Source: Bidens hawaiensis
Lineage: Eukaryota; Streptophyta; Magnoliopsida; Asterales; Asteraceae
Direction: 5' to 3'
Length of the DNA: 64,000 bases
Assembly (NCBI GenBank): GCA_021521415.1
Contig: JAIQDT010009141.1
Coordinates: 22,108-86,107, forward strand
The translations under genes and the position numbers were made by a program. Position 1 is the first letter of the stretch. Each line of letters begins with the position of its first letter. Positions 1 to 12,663 of the stretch are shown here, in pieces. The notes beneath the pieces were generated by a model. It had not been told where the DNA came from and ran no database searches. It worked only from the letters and a program-made list of their open reading frames with translations.

Positions 1-2345
1 CACACCCTCAAAATCCACTAACGGAGTTTTACCATCAGAGGGTGTGAACTTACAGGATCGGAAACATTAGTTATATCAAACACTACCATTAAAGTTTTAA
101 AAACAACCAAGACGTCAAGTCATAAGTATAAATGCAGAAGCGTAAATTGTAAAGCAAATAGTTGCGCCACACAGGGCGACTTAGAAACACAGTTTTCATG
201 ATAAAACTCAAAAGAAGTTCAAAGCATAAATGTTTAGTGGATGCATGTCCTATACCGCTCGCCCGCCTCGGCTACCTGAGATAAACATACTAAACGTGTC
301 AACACAGGGTTGGTGAGTTCACAGGTTTACATAAATTAAACGTTGCATTTTAGCGTTACCAGATAGTGTTAAGTCAATTATATTTCAATAGGTAGCTAAC
401 CTATCAAGCATGTATTACTAAGTGTCTGACACCGAAGCTGACTGTTTATACTATTGCCTTGCCACCAGGTCAACCACGACCATGGTAATGTGTTAGCCAA
501 AATTACACCCACTCGACCTATAGTCGAGTTTAGAGTTGGGTGGGGTTTGTCAAACCCAGTAGTACTACTCAAAGGCGACTCGCTATTATACAAATATTAA
601 CTGTTTCTATGTTCAGTAGGACTTTAGTTGGTTTGTTTTCCACTTAGCCTTACAAGTGATATATATAGACTAACAAAATCTAAAGTGTTGGAGTATGTTA
701 TCTCTCCCTAATAAAAGCGTTAAAGACTAAAAGGCGCCGTGAAACTCACTGTTTGCGAAGTTAACAAAAAGATACGAGAAAAGTGTGCATCACAGAAATC
801 CTCACTAGTGTTCTAAAAACAAAAATGAGATTTCTAAGTATTTGAACTACGAGTGAGTCCCTAGACTCGACACGTAAAACTTATGCATGAGATGTGTTCG
901 TGTTACTTTGTGAAATAAGTGTGACTCGACAAGCACGTTGGTGATTAGTTACATGTGTGAACAAGTATTAAGTGTTAAGTGTTACCATTGTACATTACTA
1001 GTAAACTATCTCCCACAAGGGCACATAAGTCAAAACATAGCAAACATCGATAAACAATTCACTTTTCATGTTAACTCAAATAATTAAGCAGCTAATTTAT
1101 CGAGATAGATTTTAACCCAACAAAATTACTCTATTTAGTAGATCATAACAAGTCAATAAAATCACCAAAAATCATCACAGAAGCACACGTGAGTGATTTT
1201 GTTAAAGATATTTATATTATATTTTTATCACATACCGTTTTCTCACAATGGTCAAAAAAACACAGTAAACACACAACAGTCAATATCACGCGCAACAGAA
1301 CGTTATTTGTTTTTACCGTTACATGGAAAATCCAATTAATGCAAGGCCAATTGGGTTAGATTTCTAACTCAAATTATTAACTTCCCGAAGTGGATAAAAC
1401 TCAATTGGTCTTGTCGTTTATGAGATTCACTAATTACAAAACAACCTACCAGCAGGCTTCCCGAATCACACTTGCACAACAGATTTGTAAATTAATAAAA
1501 TCCAACTTTCACATGTCCAAAAATTACAAACTCAGATTCTTTAGAAACTAGACTCGACCTACTACATCATAGAGTCAATAATCACTTCCAAACACAACAT
1601 TAACATCGAGTTAAAGTCATTTAAACACGAACTTAAGAATCTGTCCAGCATCAGTTTTTCACCAAGATTCAAGAAACTAATAACCTATGAACTAACAATC
1701 ATGCATAGAACCCTAACTAATCAACAATCAACATATTTAGCATTTAGGGTTTGTGATTAATATGTTTAATGATGCAATGTTCATTGAATATATTAGGTAT
1801 ATAGTGTTTAGTTTACCTAGTTAGCACCATAAACCTTCAAGAAGCTTGCAAGATTGATTGTATGTATGTGTTTCGATCGAACAAGGAGAGGGGAGGGGTG
1901 TGTGGGTGGCTGTCGTCGCAAGGTAGAGAGAGATGGAGGGAGGCAAAGGGTTAGGGTTTGTTATTTTAAGTTGTTTATATAATGATATAAGTTACACTTT
2001 ACCCCTGGCCTTCTAGTTTACTTAGTTCTAGCACAACTATTCTTTTTTATCCATAATATAGTTGTTATAAATGCAAACATAAAGTCACATATGAACATAA
2101 CACGCAATTATACCAAGTACTTGTTTATAATATTTATTGTTTGTTCACCAACGGTTTGAGTCTACTCGTGTGTGTTTCGGTGAAACTCCGAAAGACTACA
2201 TGTGTAATGATTGTCATGTGTTATTTAACACTAATTAAATGCAATTTGAAACGCGTTAACTGGAATGACATAGTTCGTGTGATCTTGCGTTTGAATTAAC
2301 GGAGTTTGGATTAACGGAGTTAACCTGGAATTGACGAGTGTCACA
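1..2345 (-). mobile_element. Ty3/gypsy-type LTR (G2), cut by window edge
   Basis: Read on the minus strand this begins TGTGACACTCG at 2345 and runs to GAGGGTGTG at base 1, which lacks only the last few bases of the usual ...GTGTGACA terminus. That implies an LTR of about 2.35 kb. The neighbouring bases 2346-2350 (tccgg) continue directly into Copia A LTR sequence, so this LTR sits inside that LTR. It holds a TATA-like site and a C-rich leader. Internal sequence would lie left of the window, so a solo LTR and a 5' LTR cannot be told apart. It contains no coding sequence; the short ORF at 396-593 is not supported. Part of it (1982-2345) is duplicated at 20934-21297. Confidence 0.75.
1971..1984 (-). 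promoter_or_regulatory. TATA-like box of the G2 LTR
   Basis: On the minus strand the sequence reads ATTATATAAAC, followed downstream by a run containing CCCTAACCC and then a CT-rich stretch, a usual plant LTR promoter layout. The break of the 18.95-kb duplication (1982) falls inside this box, so copy 2 at 20934 lacks the intact box and everything downstream of it. Confidence 0.5.
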
Positions 2346-2933
2346 TCCGGGTTGACTTTACTTAGAATAATTTCCTTGGAAAATATTCACCTAGGAGACT
2401 TCAATCTTCTTGACCATATCAAACTTTGCTCGATATGGTCCTACGAGAAAACTTTTTCTTAAGAAATCCCTTCAACTCTTCGTTAATAAATAACTTATTG
2501 AACAAACCAAAGTGTGTTGGTAACACTGCTGACTTTGCTGGTAGCACTTTAGCTTGCTCGGAGTTGAATCTTGCTAGAAAAAGTCCTTAAGATATTTCCT
2601 TATCAACTTTCTTCAAACATGCTGGGACTACTGTTTATAATAATAAACCTTGCTAGATCTTCCAAAATACGTGGTTTCTTTAACTTGGTTTAGCCAAGAG
2701 TTTGCTGGGAAATAAAGCTTGCTTGGCTTTTAAGAACAACCTTTCTAGAAAAAGTGAACCCTGCTCGGATTGATACTTAAGAAGACTTCAAGAAGATAAC
2801 CTTGCCCGGAAGGCAAAATACCTTGCTAGGCTAAGTAAAACCTTGCTGGGAGGTCTGAGCTTGCTCGGATTCCATACTTAGTAGTTTCTTGATAGGTTGA
2901 GAAGTTTCCAATCTTCATTTATCACTTTTCTCA
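2346..2933 (-). mobile_element. Copia A 3' LTR, truncated by the G2 insertion
   Basis: This is homologous to the first half (U3 side) of the 5' LTR at 13541-14125. It ends in ...TTTTCTCA on the plus strand, the complement of TGAGAAAAG. The other half of the LTR is missing from the window because the G2 gypsy LTR begins at 2345. It differs from the 5' LTR at many sites, so the element is old. Confidence 0.85.
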
Positions 2934-2957
2934 TCCTAAAAATCTCCCCCTAAATTG
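2934..2957 (-). other. Copia A polypurine tract
   Basis: The minus strand reads TTTAGGGGGAGATTTTTAGGA directly before the LTR start TGAGAAAAG. This is the expected plus-strand primer position for a copia element. Copy 2 has the same tract at 21886-21910. Confidence 0.8.
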
Positions 2958-3197
2958 GAATAACCTCAGTGTACCAAAACACTTCTGTGGTTACATACAC
3001 TTAGTCAAAAATACACATCAAATCTCAAAATCAAATTACATTACATAATCAAAAGTGTGTTACAAAGTTGAAATTCTATCAAGTGGACATTAAAAAGCAA
3101 AACCTAAGCTAAAAACGTAGTCTTATCTTCTTGATCTTAAGGTTGCTTGTCTTCATCCCAACTTCACACTTCCAGCTCTCTCCTTGAATAAAAACAA

Positions 3198-5168
3198 TTA
3201 GTGATGATAACGGTGGTTTTCAGGTAGAGTCCACCTCATAATGTCTCTTAAATCATCATCATGCAGGAATTTCAAGTCTTCATCTGTTCTAATAATTCCC
3301 AAGGCAAGTCCTTCCGAATTTCTGAGAATGTAGAAGTCATCTTGTTCTTTATAATCAATGCGAGCAATCCTACCATTTCTCTGGACTTCAAAATTCGGCC
3401 TTGTCATCTGCCTTCTCATTCTGATACACACCATCATGTTTGCTAAAGGATCTTTGTTCTTTACCTTTGAGATATAGTCAATTTAGCATATCTAATGTCT
3501 TTCAGCCTCTCTGCCCTTCTAGTTTTCTCATGTTCATACAGATTCCACTTCCTCTTCTTATTCAAAATAGGGAATCATGTCCTTGCCTCCTCCGTGAGAT
3601 GTTTTGATAGTTCATTCTTTTGTCTTCCTGCAAGTCTATTCCTGTCATGATAATCATACAGCTCTAGAGTTTCCATCTCCTCTAATTGTTCTATCTTAAA
3701 ATTAGCAAAATCATCCTTGAAGATGATTTCCTTCAACTCTCCACTCTTCATGATCACCTTCAAAGATTCAGACATAGAGTCAAAGAAGAGCCTTTTGGGT
3801 ACAACATCAGATGGTGGCCTATTTTGTCATTGGTGTGCAGCTCTTGTATTGGGAATTTGAACTCTTGCAGCTGAGGGCCTAGATGTATTTGCCTTTTCGG
3901 GTTTAGGGGCCATCAATTCCCCAAATTTCTTCACAAACATGGCAGTAACCATCTCTACTAGCATTGTCATCAAATCAAGGACGTTTTCACCTCCTTCTCT
4001 GGCTAGTCTAGTAATCATTCCTATCACTCTCTCATCTCCAAGTTGACCAGCAGGGACAAATCTTACACCCCTTGGTCCAACATCAAAGTTTCTTGGATTT
4101 CTCTATTCAGCTTCTAGTCTCTCCCATTCAACCTTCTCTTCATAAAATAATTGCTTCAGTTTAGCTTTCCCCAGAAGATCAAATACATTTTCTTCCATTC
4201 CATTACTCATCATCAAGCCTTTTAGGGTCTATATTTTTTTTCTCATCATCCCATGGATCCCTTTATTCAACTGGTTCAGGCTTCACTTCCACAACAATAG
4301 GGATTTTGGCAGCCTTTGAAGATTCAGCCTTTTCTTGATTAATTTTCTTTAGTTCAGACTGATATACGGCTAACCTTTCACTTCTATTCATCCCCTGAAT
4401 CACATTCAAACTCCCTTTTGCGTCCATTAATCTTTCAAGCAAGTTGAGCTGTTCATCCTCCCACTTCTTTTTCTTTTCAGCCTTTTCTTTTTTAGCCAAA
4501 GTAACAACTCTTGGCCTCTTTGCAGATTTGTTAGTGTCATCTTTCTTTGATAATTTCCTGAAGTAGGATTCAACTTGTGCTTTTGAGAGACTGTCAACCA
4601 TCTCTATTGTCATTCCTCTATCAATAAGATACTTGTATGGACTAAGCCTCTTCATCAGTTCATCAATCTTTTCCTTTTTACTTGTTTCCCTTCTCAATCT
4701 TTCCTTTTCCTCTATCTCTACCCTTTCAAAATTTGCTTTATATTGTTCTTCCAATTATGCAAACCTCATTTTACTCAAATCTTTATCAGATAACCCATGC
4801 ATTCTCAAATAAGTTTTGTATTTGAGAGAATCACGGTTCTTTTTCACCGTTCTTCTTTTGATTTCACTAGCCTATTTATCAACCAAACTTTGCAACTTCT
4901 CATCCGTCATAGGAGCCAAGGTTTCAAATTTATATCCATGCTTAATCAAGCTCATTATCAAAGGATGGTTTCTCCTTGCTTCATCCAGCATAATATACAT
5001 ATTCTCCCATTGTTCTTAAATCATGTCAATATTCGGGGAGTCAACAATATCATTATCAATGGTGTTATCATCAACATTATCATCATCAATAGTATCATCA
5101 TCTTTTTCAGTTGATTCATCAAGGGCCTCTATTCTGGGTTCATTTACATCAGGCTCAGTATCATGCAT
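3198..5168 (-). pseudogene. Extra ORF downstream of Copia A pol, unknown function
   Basis: This reading region lies between RNase H and the polypurine tract, where env-like ORFs of SIRE-type elements sit. An ATG at 5168-5166 opens an acidic N-terminus rich in Asp (about 5040-5165). A stretch free of stops at 4263-4754 (163 aa) follows. It is strongly charged, Lys/Glu-rich and probably helical or coiled-coil, and contains a KKEKAEKKKK-type basic patch. Weaker conserved pieces lie at 3827-4027, 3575-3775 and 3198-3437; the last ends in ENHRYHH. Stops and frameshifts break it in copies 1 and 2 alike. I see no signal peptide or clear transmembrane segment, so an envelope role is not supported. 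I do not recognise the family. Confidence 0.6.
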
Positions 5169-5680
5169 GATCACTTGTAAGGGAATCACCTGAATAAATT
5201 AAGTATCATACTATTTTCTCTTTTTTTTCAAAAATAAATTGAGTAAAAAGATTATCTTGAAAAAACTTTTCATTTGAGCTTATACTTTTGACACAAAAAC
5301 ATACTTTGACTCAAACAGAAGTAACATAATCCAGAATAATCATGATATGAAACACATAATCAAAACTAGAAGACACACACAAATTATACATAGCCTATCT
5401 CCTTCTAATCACATTATCACATCAGATTGTTCACTTAGGCAAAGTTCACACAAACAAACATTAGATAAGCATTAACAGAAATAGATCATTTCAAAACATA
5501 GTTAAACTAACTTATCATGATGTCATGCACATTCACTGAATTTAAGCAGACTTAAACACATAAGACACAGAGATACTCATTCAAAGCATAAAATCAGTAA
5601 AACATGCAGTCATTACAACACTATCACTCTCAATACCAAATAAAGATCATCAGTTAGCACAATTTAGCACACATCATAAA
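5169..5680. other. Spacer between pol and extra ORF of Copia A
   Basis: An AT-rich stretch without a supported ORF, tRNA or repeat. It separates the pol stop from the start of the extra 3' ORF. In a single genomic RNA it could only be bypassed by splicing, a subgenomic RNA or reinitiation (inference). Confidence 0.5.
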
Positions 5681-7944
5681 TCAGACCTCATTAGAGTTGA
5701 TCATACCCAATGCTTTCAAGAGAAAGCTGAAGCTGGTTCTATCTAGTGGCTTGGTGAATAGGTCAGCCAAATTGTTACTAGTGTCAACTCTTTTCACTTC
5801 ATTCAGACCTTTCTCATTACAATCTCTGATGAAATGATGTCTACTTTCAATGTGCTTGGTCTTGGAATGGTGTACTTGATTTTTAACAATAAATGATGCA
5901 GCAGTATTATCAATGAAAATAGGGGTATTCAGGAAATTCAAACCATAATCCAGCAATTGGTTTTGAATCTAGAGAACTTGTGCACAGCAGGCAGAGGCAG
6001 CAATATACTCAGCTTCAACAGTTGAGATGGACACTGTAGTTTGCCTCTTGCACTGCCAAAACACTATTATTTCACCCAAAAAATTACATCCACTAGATGT
6101 TGACTTTCTGCTCATGTTGCATCCATCATAATCACTATCAGTATAAGCAATTACATCAAAGGAATGGTTCTTTGGGTACCAAATCCCCAGATCTGGTTTT
6201 CCTTTCAGGAATCTATTGATCCTCTTGACAACAGTCATGTGAGAGACCTTTGGAGATATTGGACTCTTGCACATACACATGCAGCAAACATAATATATGG
6301 TCTAGAATTAGTCAGATACATCAATGAAAATTTTTTTCTCTATACTCATGCTCACCAACAGGCTCCCACTTTTCATCTGCAATCATCTTTTCATATGTGT
6401 CCATAGCGGTCTTGAGATATTGACACTTGAACTTGTTCAGAATGTCCTTCACATACTTTGACTGGCAAATTAATATACCATCCTTCTTTTGCTGAACTTG
6501 CAGAACCGGAGAGAAATTCATTTCACCCATAGAGCTCATGCAGTATTTGGATTTCATATCCTCTTTAAATTCATGGCACATTTGTTCATTGGTAGATCCA
6601 AAGATGATGTCATCAACATAGACTTGTAAAAGGAGCAAATCTCTTCCTCTTCTTTTGTAGAACATGGTCTTGTCAATAACTCCCCTATGGAAACCATTAG
6701 CAAGCAGGTGGTTTGATAACTCATGATACCATGCTCTGGGAGCTTGATGCAGCCCACATAAAGCTTTATTTAACTTATACACTCTATTAGAATAATCAGG
6801 TCGTCAAAACCTGGTGGTTGAGTCACATACACCTCCTCTTCTATTTTTCCATTCAAAAATGCAGATTTGACATACAATTGGAATACTCTTGTATTCTTTG
6901 AGGCAGCATAAGCTAGGAAAGTTCTTATAGCTTTCAATCTTGCAACTGGAGCAAAGACTTCCTCAAAGTCAATCCCTTCTTCCTGTAAGCATCCCAATTC
7001 AACAAGTCTTGCGTTGTTCTTAATTACAATTCCTCTTTCATCTCTCTTGTTCCTGAAAACCCACTTGGTTCCAATGGCATATCTGTTTCTTGGCTTATCT
7101 ACAAGTTCCTACACTTTTAGATCTCTGAATTGAGCCAACTCATCTTGAATTGCTTCTACCCAATAATTGTCTTTCAAAGCTTGAACAATGTTCTTGTGTT
7201 CAACTTTGGATAGAAAGCATGAGTACCAACGAATGTTTGCAGATTTAAAAGCACTTCTTGTAACTTTTCATTGATGTTCCCAATGATGTTTTCAGGTGGA
7301 TGATTTCTTTCAACATAAGAGGATTGTACAATCACATCAGTAGACATATTTGATTCAAGATTTGTGTCATTGAGATCAGGTTTATCAATGACCAAATCAG
7401 TTGTTACATCATGAAATTCAGGTGCTTCTTCATTATTCTGTTGTGAAGTAGAAGCATCATTGTTTCTAATATTCAAGCTTTTGAAACAAATGTTCAAATC
7501 TTGCTTCTCTTTCAGCTTGTCTTTGACTGTCTTGTTGGTTTCCAGGATCTTCCTCATTCAAGATATAATCATTTTGAACTTCTTGATTGTCTTGTTCTTG
7601 ATTTTATCCTGGATTATGACCTTGGTCTTGATCTTGAACATGTTCATTTTCAGTAGTTGAGGGATCCTTAATGAATCTATATTCAGTTCCTTTTCTTGGA
7701 CCACAATTTGTCCAAATCAATATTCTTTTTGATTATTCTCTTCATGTACACTTGTTTAGTAGAAACTTTGATCAAAGTCCTTAGGATAAATCTTGAAGGA
7801 CATGATCAACTTCTAAAGATCAAAGAGCCATATTGTTCCATCAACTGTATTGAACTGATTTTCATTGAATACAATATCAGATGATTTAATCGCACTCAAA
7901 TGGTCTTTCACAAAAACTCTATAAGCTTTTGAGTGTGTTGAGTA
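5681..7944 (-). pseudogene. Copia A reverse transcriptase-RNase H, copy 1
   Basis: RT spans about 7100-6321 and RNase H about 6280-5681. RT motifs visible: [40 protein letters not shown] and the catalytic YVDD. The Asp that normally precedes VKSAFLNG is Tyr (codon at 6872-6874), removing one of the three metal-binding acids. RNase H keeps YTDSDYDG, VEAEY, TKHIESRHH and NLADLFTKPLD, but the usual CDN motif reads IDN. Stops separate the pieces. The integrase-RT linker at 7101-7944 is low-complexity, rich in Asn/Glu, and holds no domain I recognise. The same lesions occur in copy 2, so they predate the 19-kb duplication. Confidence 0.88.
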
Positions 7945-9171
7945 TTAAACAAAGAAGCAATCCGATGATTTTGATTGAAATTTGTTAAGATAATCCTTGG
8001 TGCTCAATAGTGAACATTTGCAACCAAAAGGCTTGAGAAACTTGATGTAGGGCTTTCTTTTAAACAAAATCTCATAAGGAGTCTTGTCTAGACTTGTGTT
8101 GAGAAGTACACTGTTCTGAACAAAACAGACAGTATTGATTGTTTTTGCCCAAAAGGTAACATTCAAGAAAGCAACTGCTATCATGGTTCTTGCAGCTTTA
8201 ATGAGTGTTATACTCCTTCTCTCTGCAACCACATTCTGTTCAGGAGTTCTAGGAGTTCTAGGAGCAGACAATTGTTGAATAATTCCATTCGCATTGCAAA
8301 ACTCATCCATTACCCTATTCTTGAACTCAGTCCCATTATCACTTCTCATAACCTTCACCCTTGCATCCAGTTGATTCTCAACCCTTGTAACAAAACTTTT
8401 AATAAGTTCAGCAGCCTCATCTTTTGGTACTTAGGAAATAAACCCAATTATATCTTGAAAAGTCATCAATGATCACGAAACAATATCTCTTTTTGCCAAT
8501 ACTTGGTACACTAACAAGACGAAAGAGATGCATATGAAGCATTTCAAGCACTTGATTAATTGAGTTTCTGAGATTTGTTTTGTGTGAGGACTTATGTTGC
8601 TTACCCTTTTGACATGAAATACATTTTTCATCAAGTTTGAACTCTCTTGTGGGTAAACCAGTTACATGTTCACCCTTCACAAGTCTGTTCATGTTCTTTA
8701 GATTGACATGACAAAGCATTATATGCCACAATTTGGTTTCTTTTTCAATGGCCTTTGATATAAAACAAGTACCACCCCTTGAAATGGCATCTTTCATATT
8801 CAATTCATACAAATTCCAATTTCTTGGAGCCATCATCATAACCATATCTGGAGGAATCACAAAATCAGCTTTGAGAATAAAGCAATGAGTGTCATCAAAC
8901 CCAACCTTATAACCTTTATCACACATTTGTGATATACTCAAAAGGTTGTATTGCAATCTTTCCATATAAAATACATTATCAAAGTGACTTTTCCATTAGT
9001 CAGTATTCTCTTTCCAACAATCTTTCCACCATTCTCATCACTTCCAAAAGCAACTGGTTCTTCAAATTTTTTATCATAGTTCACAAGGGACCTCTTGTCA
9101 CATGTCATGTGCCTGGAACATCCACTGTCCATACCATACTTCATTGACTGGTGTGGACTGTTCCTGCACAT
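7945..9171 (-). pseudogene. Copia A protease and integrase, copy 1
   Basis: Protease is at 9171-8938, with the active-site run MDSGCSRHMT. GAG-pre-integrase with the HHCC zinc finger (LWHIMLCH ... CISCQKGKQH) and the first integrase part lie at 8965-8417. The integrase core lies at 8358-7945, with SDNGTEF and ERRS. Where the family has HMDLFG, this copy reads HMHLFR (His codon at 8528-8530), so the first acid of the DDE triad is lost. The usual QNGVVER motif is distorted and preceded by a doubled RTP (9-bp tandem repeat near 8245). A stop and a frame break separate protease, zinc finger and core. Confidence 0.88.
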
Positions 9172-9218
9172 ATCAAAGAAAAGGATTAGTTAGATAATGA
9201 AGTTCAAGTTGTATCAAC

Positions 9219-12200
9219 TTACACATCATCATTGACATCAACAAGTGTTGCATTTGAATTGGGAATTGGTTTAGGATCTTCATAAACAACTTCACATGTA
9301 TCAGACTCATCTGATTCATATCCAGAAGTACTTGTATTTCTCACATATGGAATGATACTTTTGAACTCCTCAATCACATAGTCTTTCTTAACATTTGCTG
9401 TAACAGTTTCACTTCTTGATTTCCAAAGGAAACCATGTGGTTCAAAACCATGTTTCAGTAGAAACTTTTCATCTCCATTTAATTCTCTTAATTTCTTTCT
9501 AGAGAACACATCCTTCTTACTCTTCTTTCCTTATCTTGGTGACTTCTCAGAATCATCAGACTTAACTGACTTGGAATCATTTCTTGGAACAATCCTTATT
9601 GGTTGTGTATTCCTTTTCATCACAACTTCAGGTTTATGAGTATTGTTTCTTTTCATTTGGTTCACCACATTCTTCTTCACAATTTCATCGGTAGCCATAA
9701 CATTTTTCTCACTTTTCATAGTCTCTTCTTTTCTCTCTTCAACTTTTGACTTATCACCATTTTCTAGCACTTCTTCACACTTCTTCCTTTTGCCCAAATA
9801 CTCATCATATTTGGCTTTGTAGAAACTAAAGTCTTGATCAAACTTTGTTTCATTTGGAACATTGATTGGTTTGAATGTAAACCTTTCATGGCAGGACTTA
9901 GTGTGATTACCATACTCATCACATTTCTTACACCAGACTTTTCGTTTGAAGCTTTCATGAGAATTTACTTTAATGAATCTCTCACTTGGTCTAGGTGGTT
10001 CAATACCAATTGTTTTCTGAGTTTTGAGTCCATCAAAGTCAATTGAAAATGGCACAAACTCTTCAATCTTATTGTCTTGCCTTCCAACTTTTCCTTTCAC
10101 AAACGTTATTTTCTCAATCTTGATTGGTTCATCATCCACACTTCCTTTGTGCGTTGACTGCCTCCCCTCATATTCTTCAACTGTTTCGACTTCTCCTATA
10201 TCAAATAGTTCTTGATTGGAGAATACAAGATACCTAGGAATGAACTGATCACTGTCAACAGTTTATGTGGTCTTTTTCTTGTTGTTCTTTATTCTCATCA
10301 ATCTTTGCTTGGAGGCCTCCCAGCATTACATGTTACCTTTGACATCTTTTACCTTTCACATATGTCAAATGGCACATGTTCTCTTCTCATTTGCTCATAA
10401 TGTCTCCTCATCTTGGGTGTAATTTTTGGTAACAATGGTATTTTGTTTGGTGAACTTGAATTGCCACTTTCAATAGAGATTTTATCACTTGAATCACTCA
10501 AGTCATCTCTATCAAAACAATCCTCATCAAAGTCATCTTCTGAGACTTGAATTTCAACAGATTTTTCTTCTTTCACATCTTCCTTCAAAACAAACTCACC
10601 TTCTTGACTAACTTCTACCAACTTTTAGTTTTCAATAATTTCTTTTTTATCTTGAAAAACATCTCTAAACTGGTTGAGATATGCATTTCTTTTGTCTTTG
10701 TCAACCTTTAGTGAGTAGTTGTTGTTAAAAGGTGGAGGAACTTCCTTCAACTTGTCTTCTTCTTTGATCTTGTTTAGAATACCACATATGTTTCCTGTTG
10801 AGACAAGATTTTTCAAGAACTCATTCTTAACTTGAAGTGTGGTATTCCTGACCGTTTCCTCAACAAGTATCTTTTTCAAACCTTCAACCTCATTCACATA
10901 TCTTGACTGTATTCTGTAACTATCCATACAATCTTGCTCAAGGCTTTTAATTTTGTCTTCATATTCTAAATCACTACACATTAAGCATGCTTAGCTTTTT
11001 GAAACAGTCACTTTCAAGTTTTCCTATCTTCAATTTTAATGATTCAATGGTTTCAAGTAATTCAAATGTTGAGATTGAATGTACCTGTGTTGAAGAAGAT
11101 CCAACTTCATTCTCAGCTTGAGCCATCAGTGTAACATTGGCTTTGCTTATATCATCAGCATGATTGCTCCAATCAAAATCACCATCTTGTTGAGCATCCA
11201 ATGCAACATTGTCTTGATTTCTGGGTTGGTTACCATTGTTCCTGTGGTATTAACAGGACATGTGAAGGATTCTGGGTGTGGTTTCTTTGATAATTCTGAG
11301 TTTGAGGGACAACTTGCTGATTGTTCTGTTGTGGTTGTTGGTAATTGTTGTTGAAGTTGGGGTTATTGTTGAAATTTTTGTTGTAGTTTCTTTGTTGTCC
11401 TTGCTAGTATTGATTCTTAAATTGGTTCTGATTTATGGGTTGATACTGCTGACCTTGATTGTTGTTGAATTGTCTAGGAAGGTTGCACTCTCTTGCAAAA
11501 TATCCTGGTTGTTGACAGTTATAGCATAGAACTTTTGACTTGTCAAACCCAATTCTTTCATTAGGACCTGATACAAGAGACCTACCAATCCTGTTGAACA
11601 ACCTTTTGCTCCTTAATTCCAACATGGCTGCTTGCCATTTCAGATCCATGTCCTCTAGATCCTCTGCATCAATTTTCTCAAGATCATCCTGAACAAAACT
11701 TGTATGGATCATGTTCTTGGCAGCAAAAGCAATATATGAGTCTGTGAAAATTGAAAACAAAGCTTGGTATTCATTTCCTTGACTGAGATTACCACCACCA
11801 TAAGTTGTATGCCCACTGGCCATTGAGGCAGAGTCATCATCAATTAGTTAGACATTGAACCTTGATTGACTACCCTGGTTACTTGAACTTCCAGCAACAA
11901 AACCTCTTGGTGTTTCACCACCATGCTCACTTGGTTCTTCAAAAATTGGGATTTGCTGTTGGTTCTTGGGTGACAAATTACCCATTGGTGCAATGAGTGC
12001 ATTTGATACTTGGAAGCAAGGTTTGTCCTCCCTTATCATCTAATTCTCAATCATCTCTATCTCGGCAGCTTGCAAGAAGCAAATCACATCATCAAGCTTG
12101 AGTGCATCATAGTTAGGTTTCTGCCTGATAAATATGCTGCTTGTGTACCATTCTACTGATAAAGATGGTAACAGCTTGGTGTTCAAATCAGCATAAGTTA

Positions 12201-12663
12201 CCACATAATCAGTTGTCCTAATTTCATTCACAATTGTCATGAACCTTTCAAGCACAGATCTCAGCCTCTCACCATCCTTATACTTGAACCTGTCAAGTTG
12301 CTACTTCAGCTTCTCCTTCTTAATATTCTTCAATTATGAATTGCCTTCAAACATTTCCATTAAGGCATCATACATGGCTTTTGCAGTTTGATGATGAGCA
12401 ACCTTTGTCAATATCTCTCAAGATAGACCCAATTTCAACATAGCCAGTGATCTATCATCAAATTTCCTCATCCTAGCTTCAACAGTAGGGTTGTTGTTTG
12501 TTCCATCAGGCATATAAGGTCCGTTTTTGATTGAAGTCCACATCTCTACATCGTTGTAGCAGACTGTAGCTTCAAAGAGTATTTTCCATTTTATAAAGTT
12601 TTCCTGTCCATACAATCTTGGAATTTTGTTAGTTGATACCTCTTGCTCCTCGTATCCAGACAT
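9219..12663 (-). pseudogene. Copia A gag, copy 1
   Basis: The ATG at 12663 opens a gag N-terminus with the family pattern PRLYGQENFIKWK ... W..I.NGPYMPDG. A TGA at 12418-12420 ends the first 81 codons; CGA to TGA decay is likely, since the frame resumes as E-I-L. Further pieces lie at 12255-12040, 12039-11848 and 11823-11404. A CX2C-type knuckle at about 11490-11540 has Tyr where CCHC needs His (codon 11500-11502). A Gln/Asn-rich stretch (11240-11470), acidic and helical segments (11201-10349) and a second Cys/His cluster, CKKCDEYGNHTKSC (about 9900-9945), follow. At least five stops disrupt it, so it is non-functional. Confidence 0.85.

Noticed and set aside
396..593. Short ORF in the G2 LTR
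   Set aside because: No recognisable motif, and it sits inside an LTR.
7696..7884. Plus-strand ORF repeated at 15924 and 26649
   Set aside because: It is antisense to the Copia A linker; its repetition only reflects the duplicated DNA.
9531..10139. Cys/His-cluster ORF as a host zinc-finger protein
   Set aside because: It lies inside Copia A gag, in register with it, and occurs in all three copies.
11278..11529. Leu/Val-rich plus-strand ORF that looks like a membrane protein, also at 30222 and 53950
   Set aside because: It is the antisense reading of the Gln/Asn-rich gag segment, which yields Leu/Val codons.
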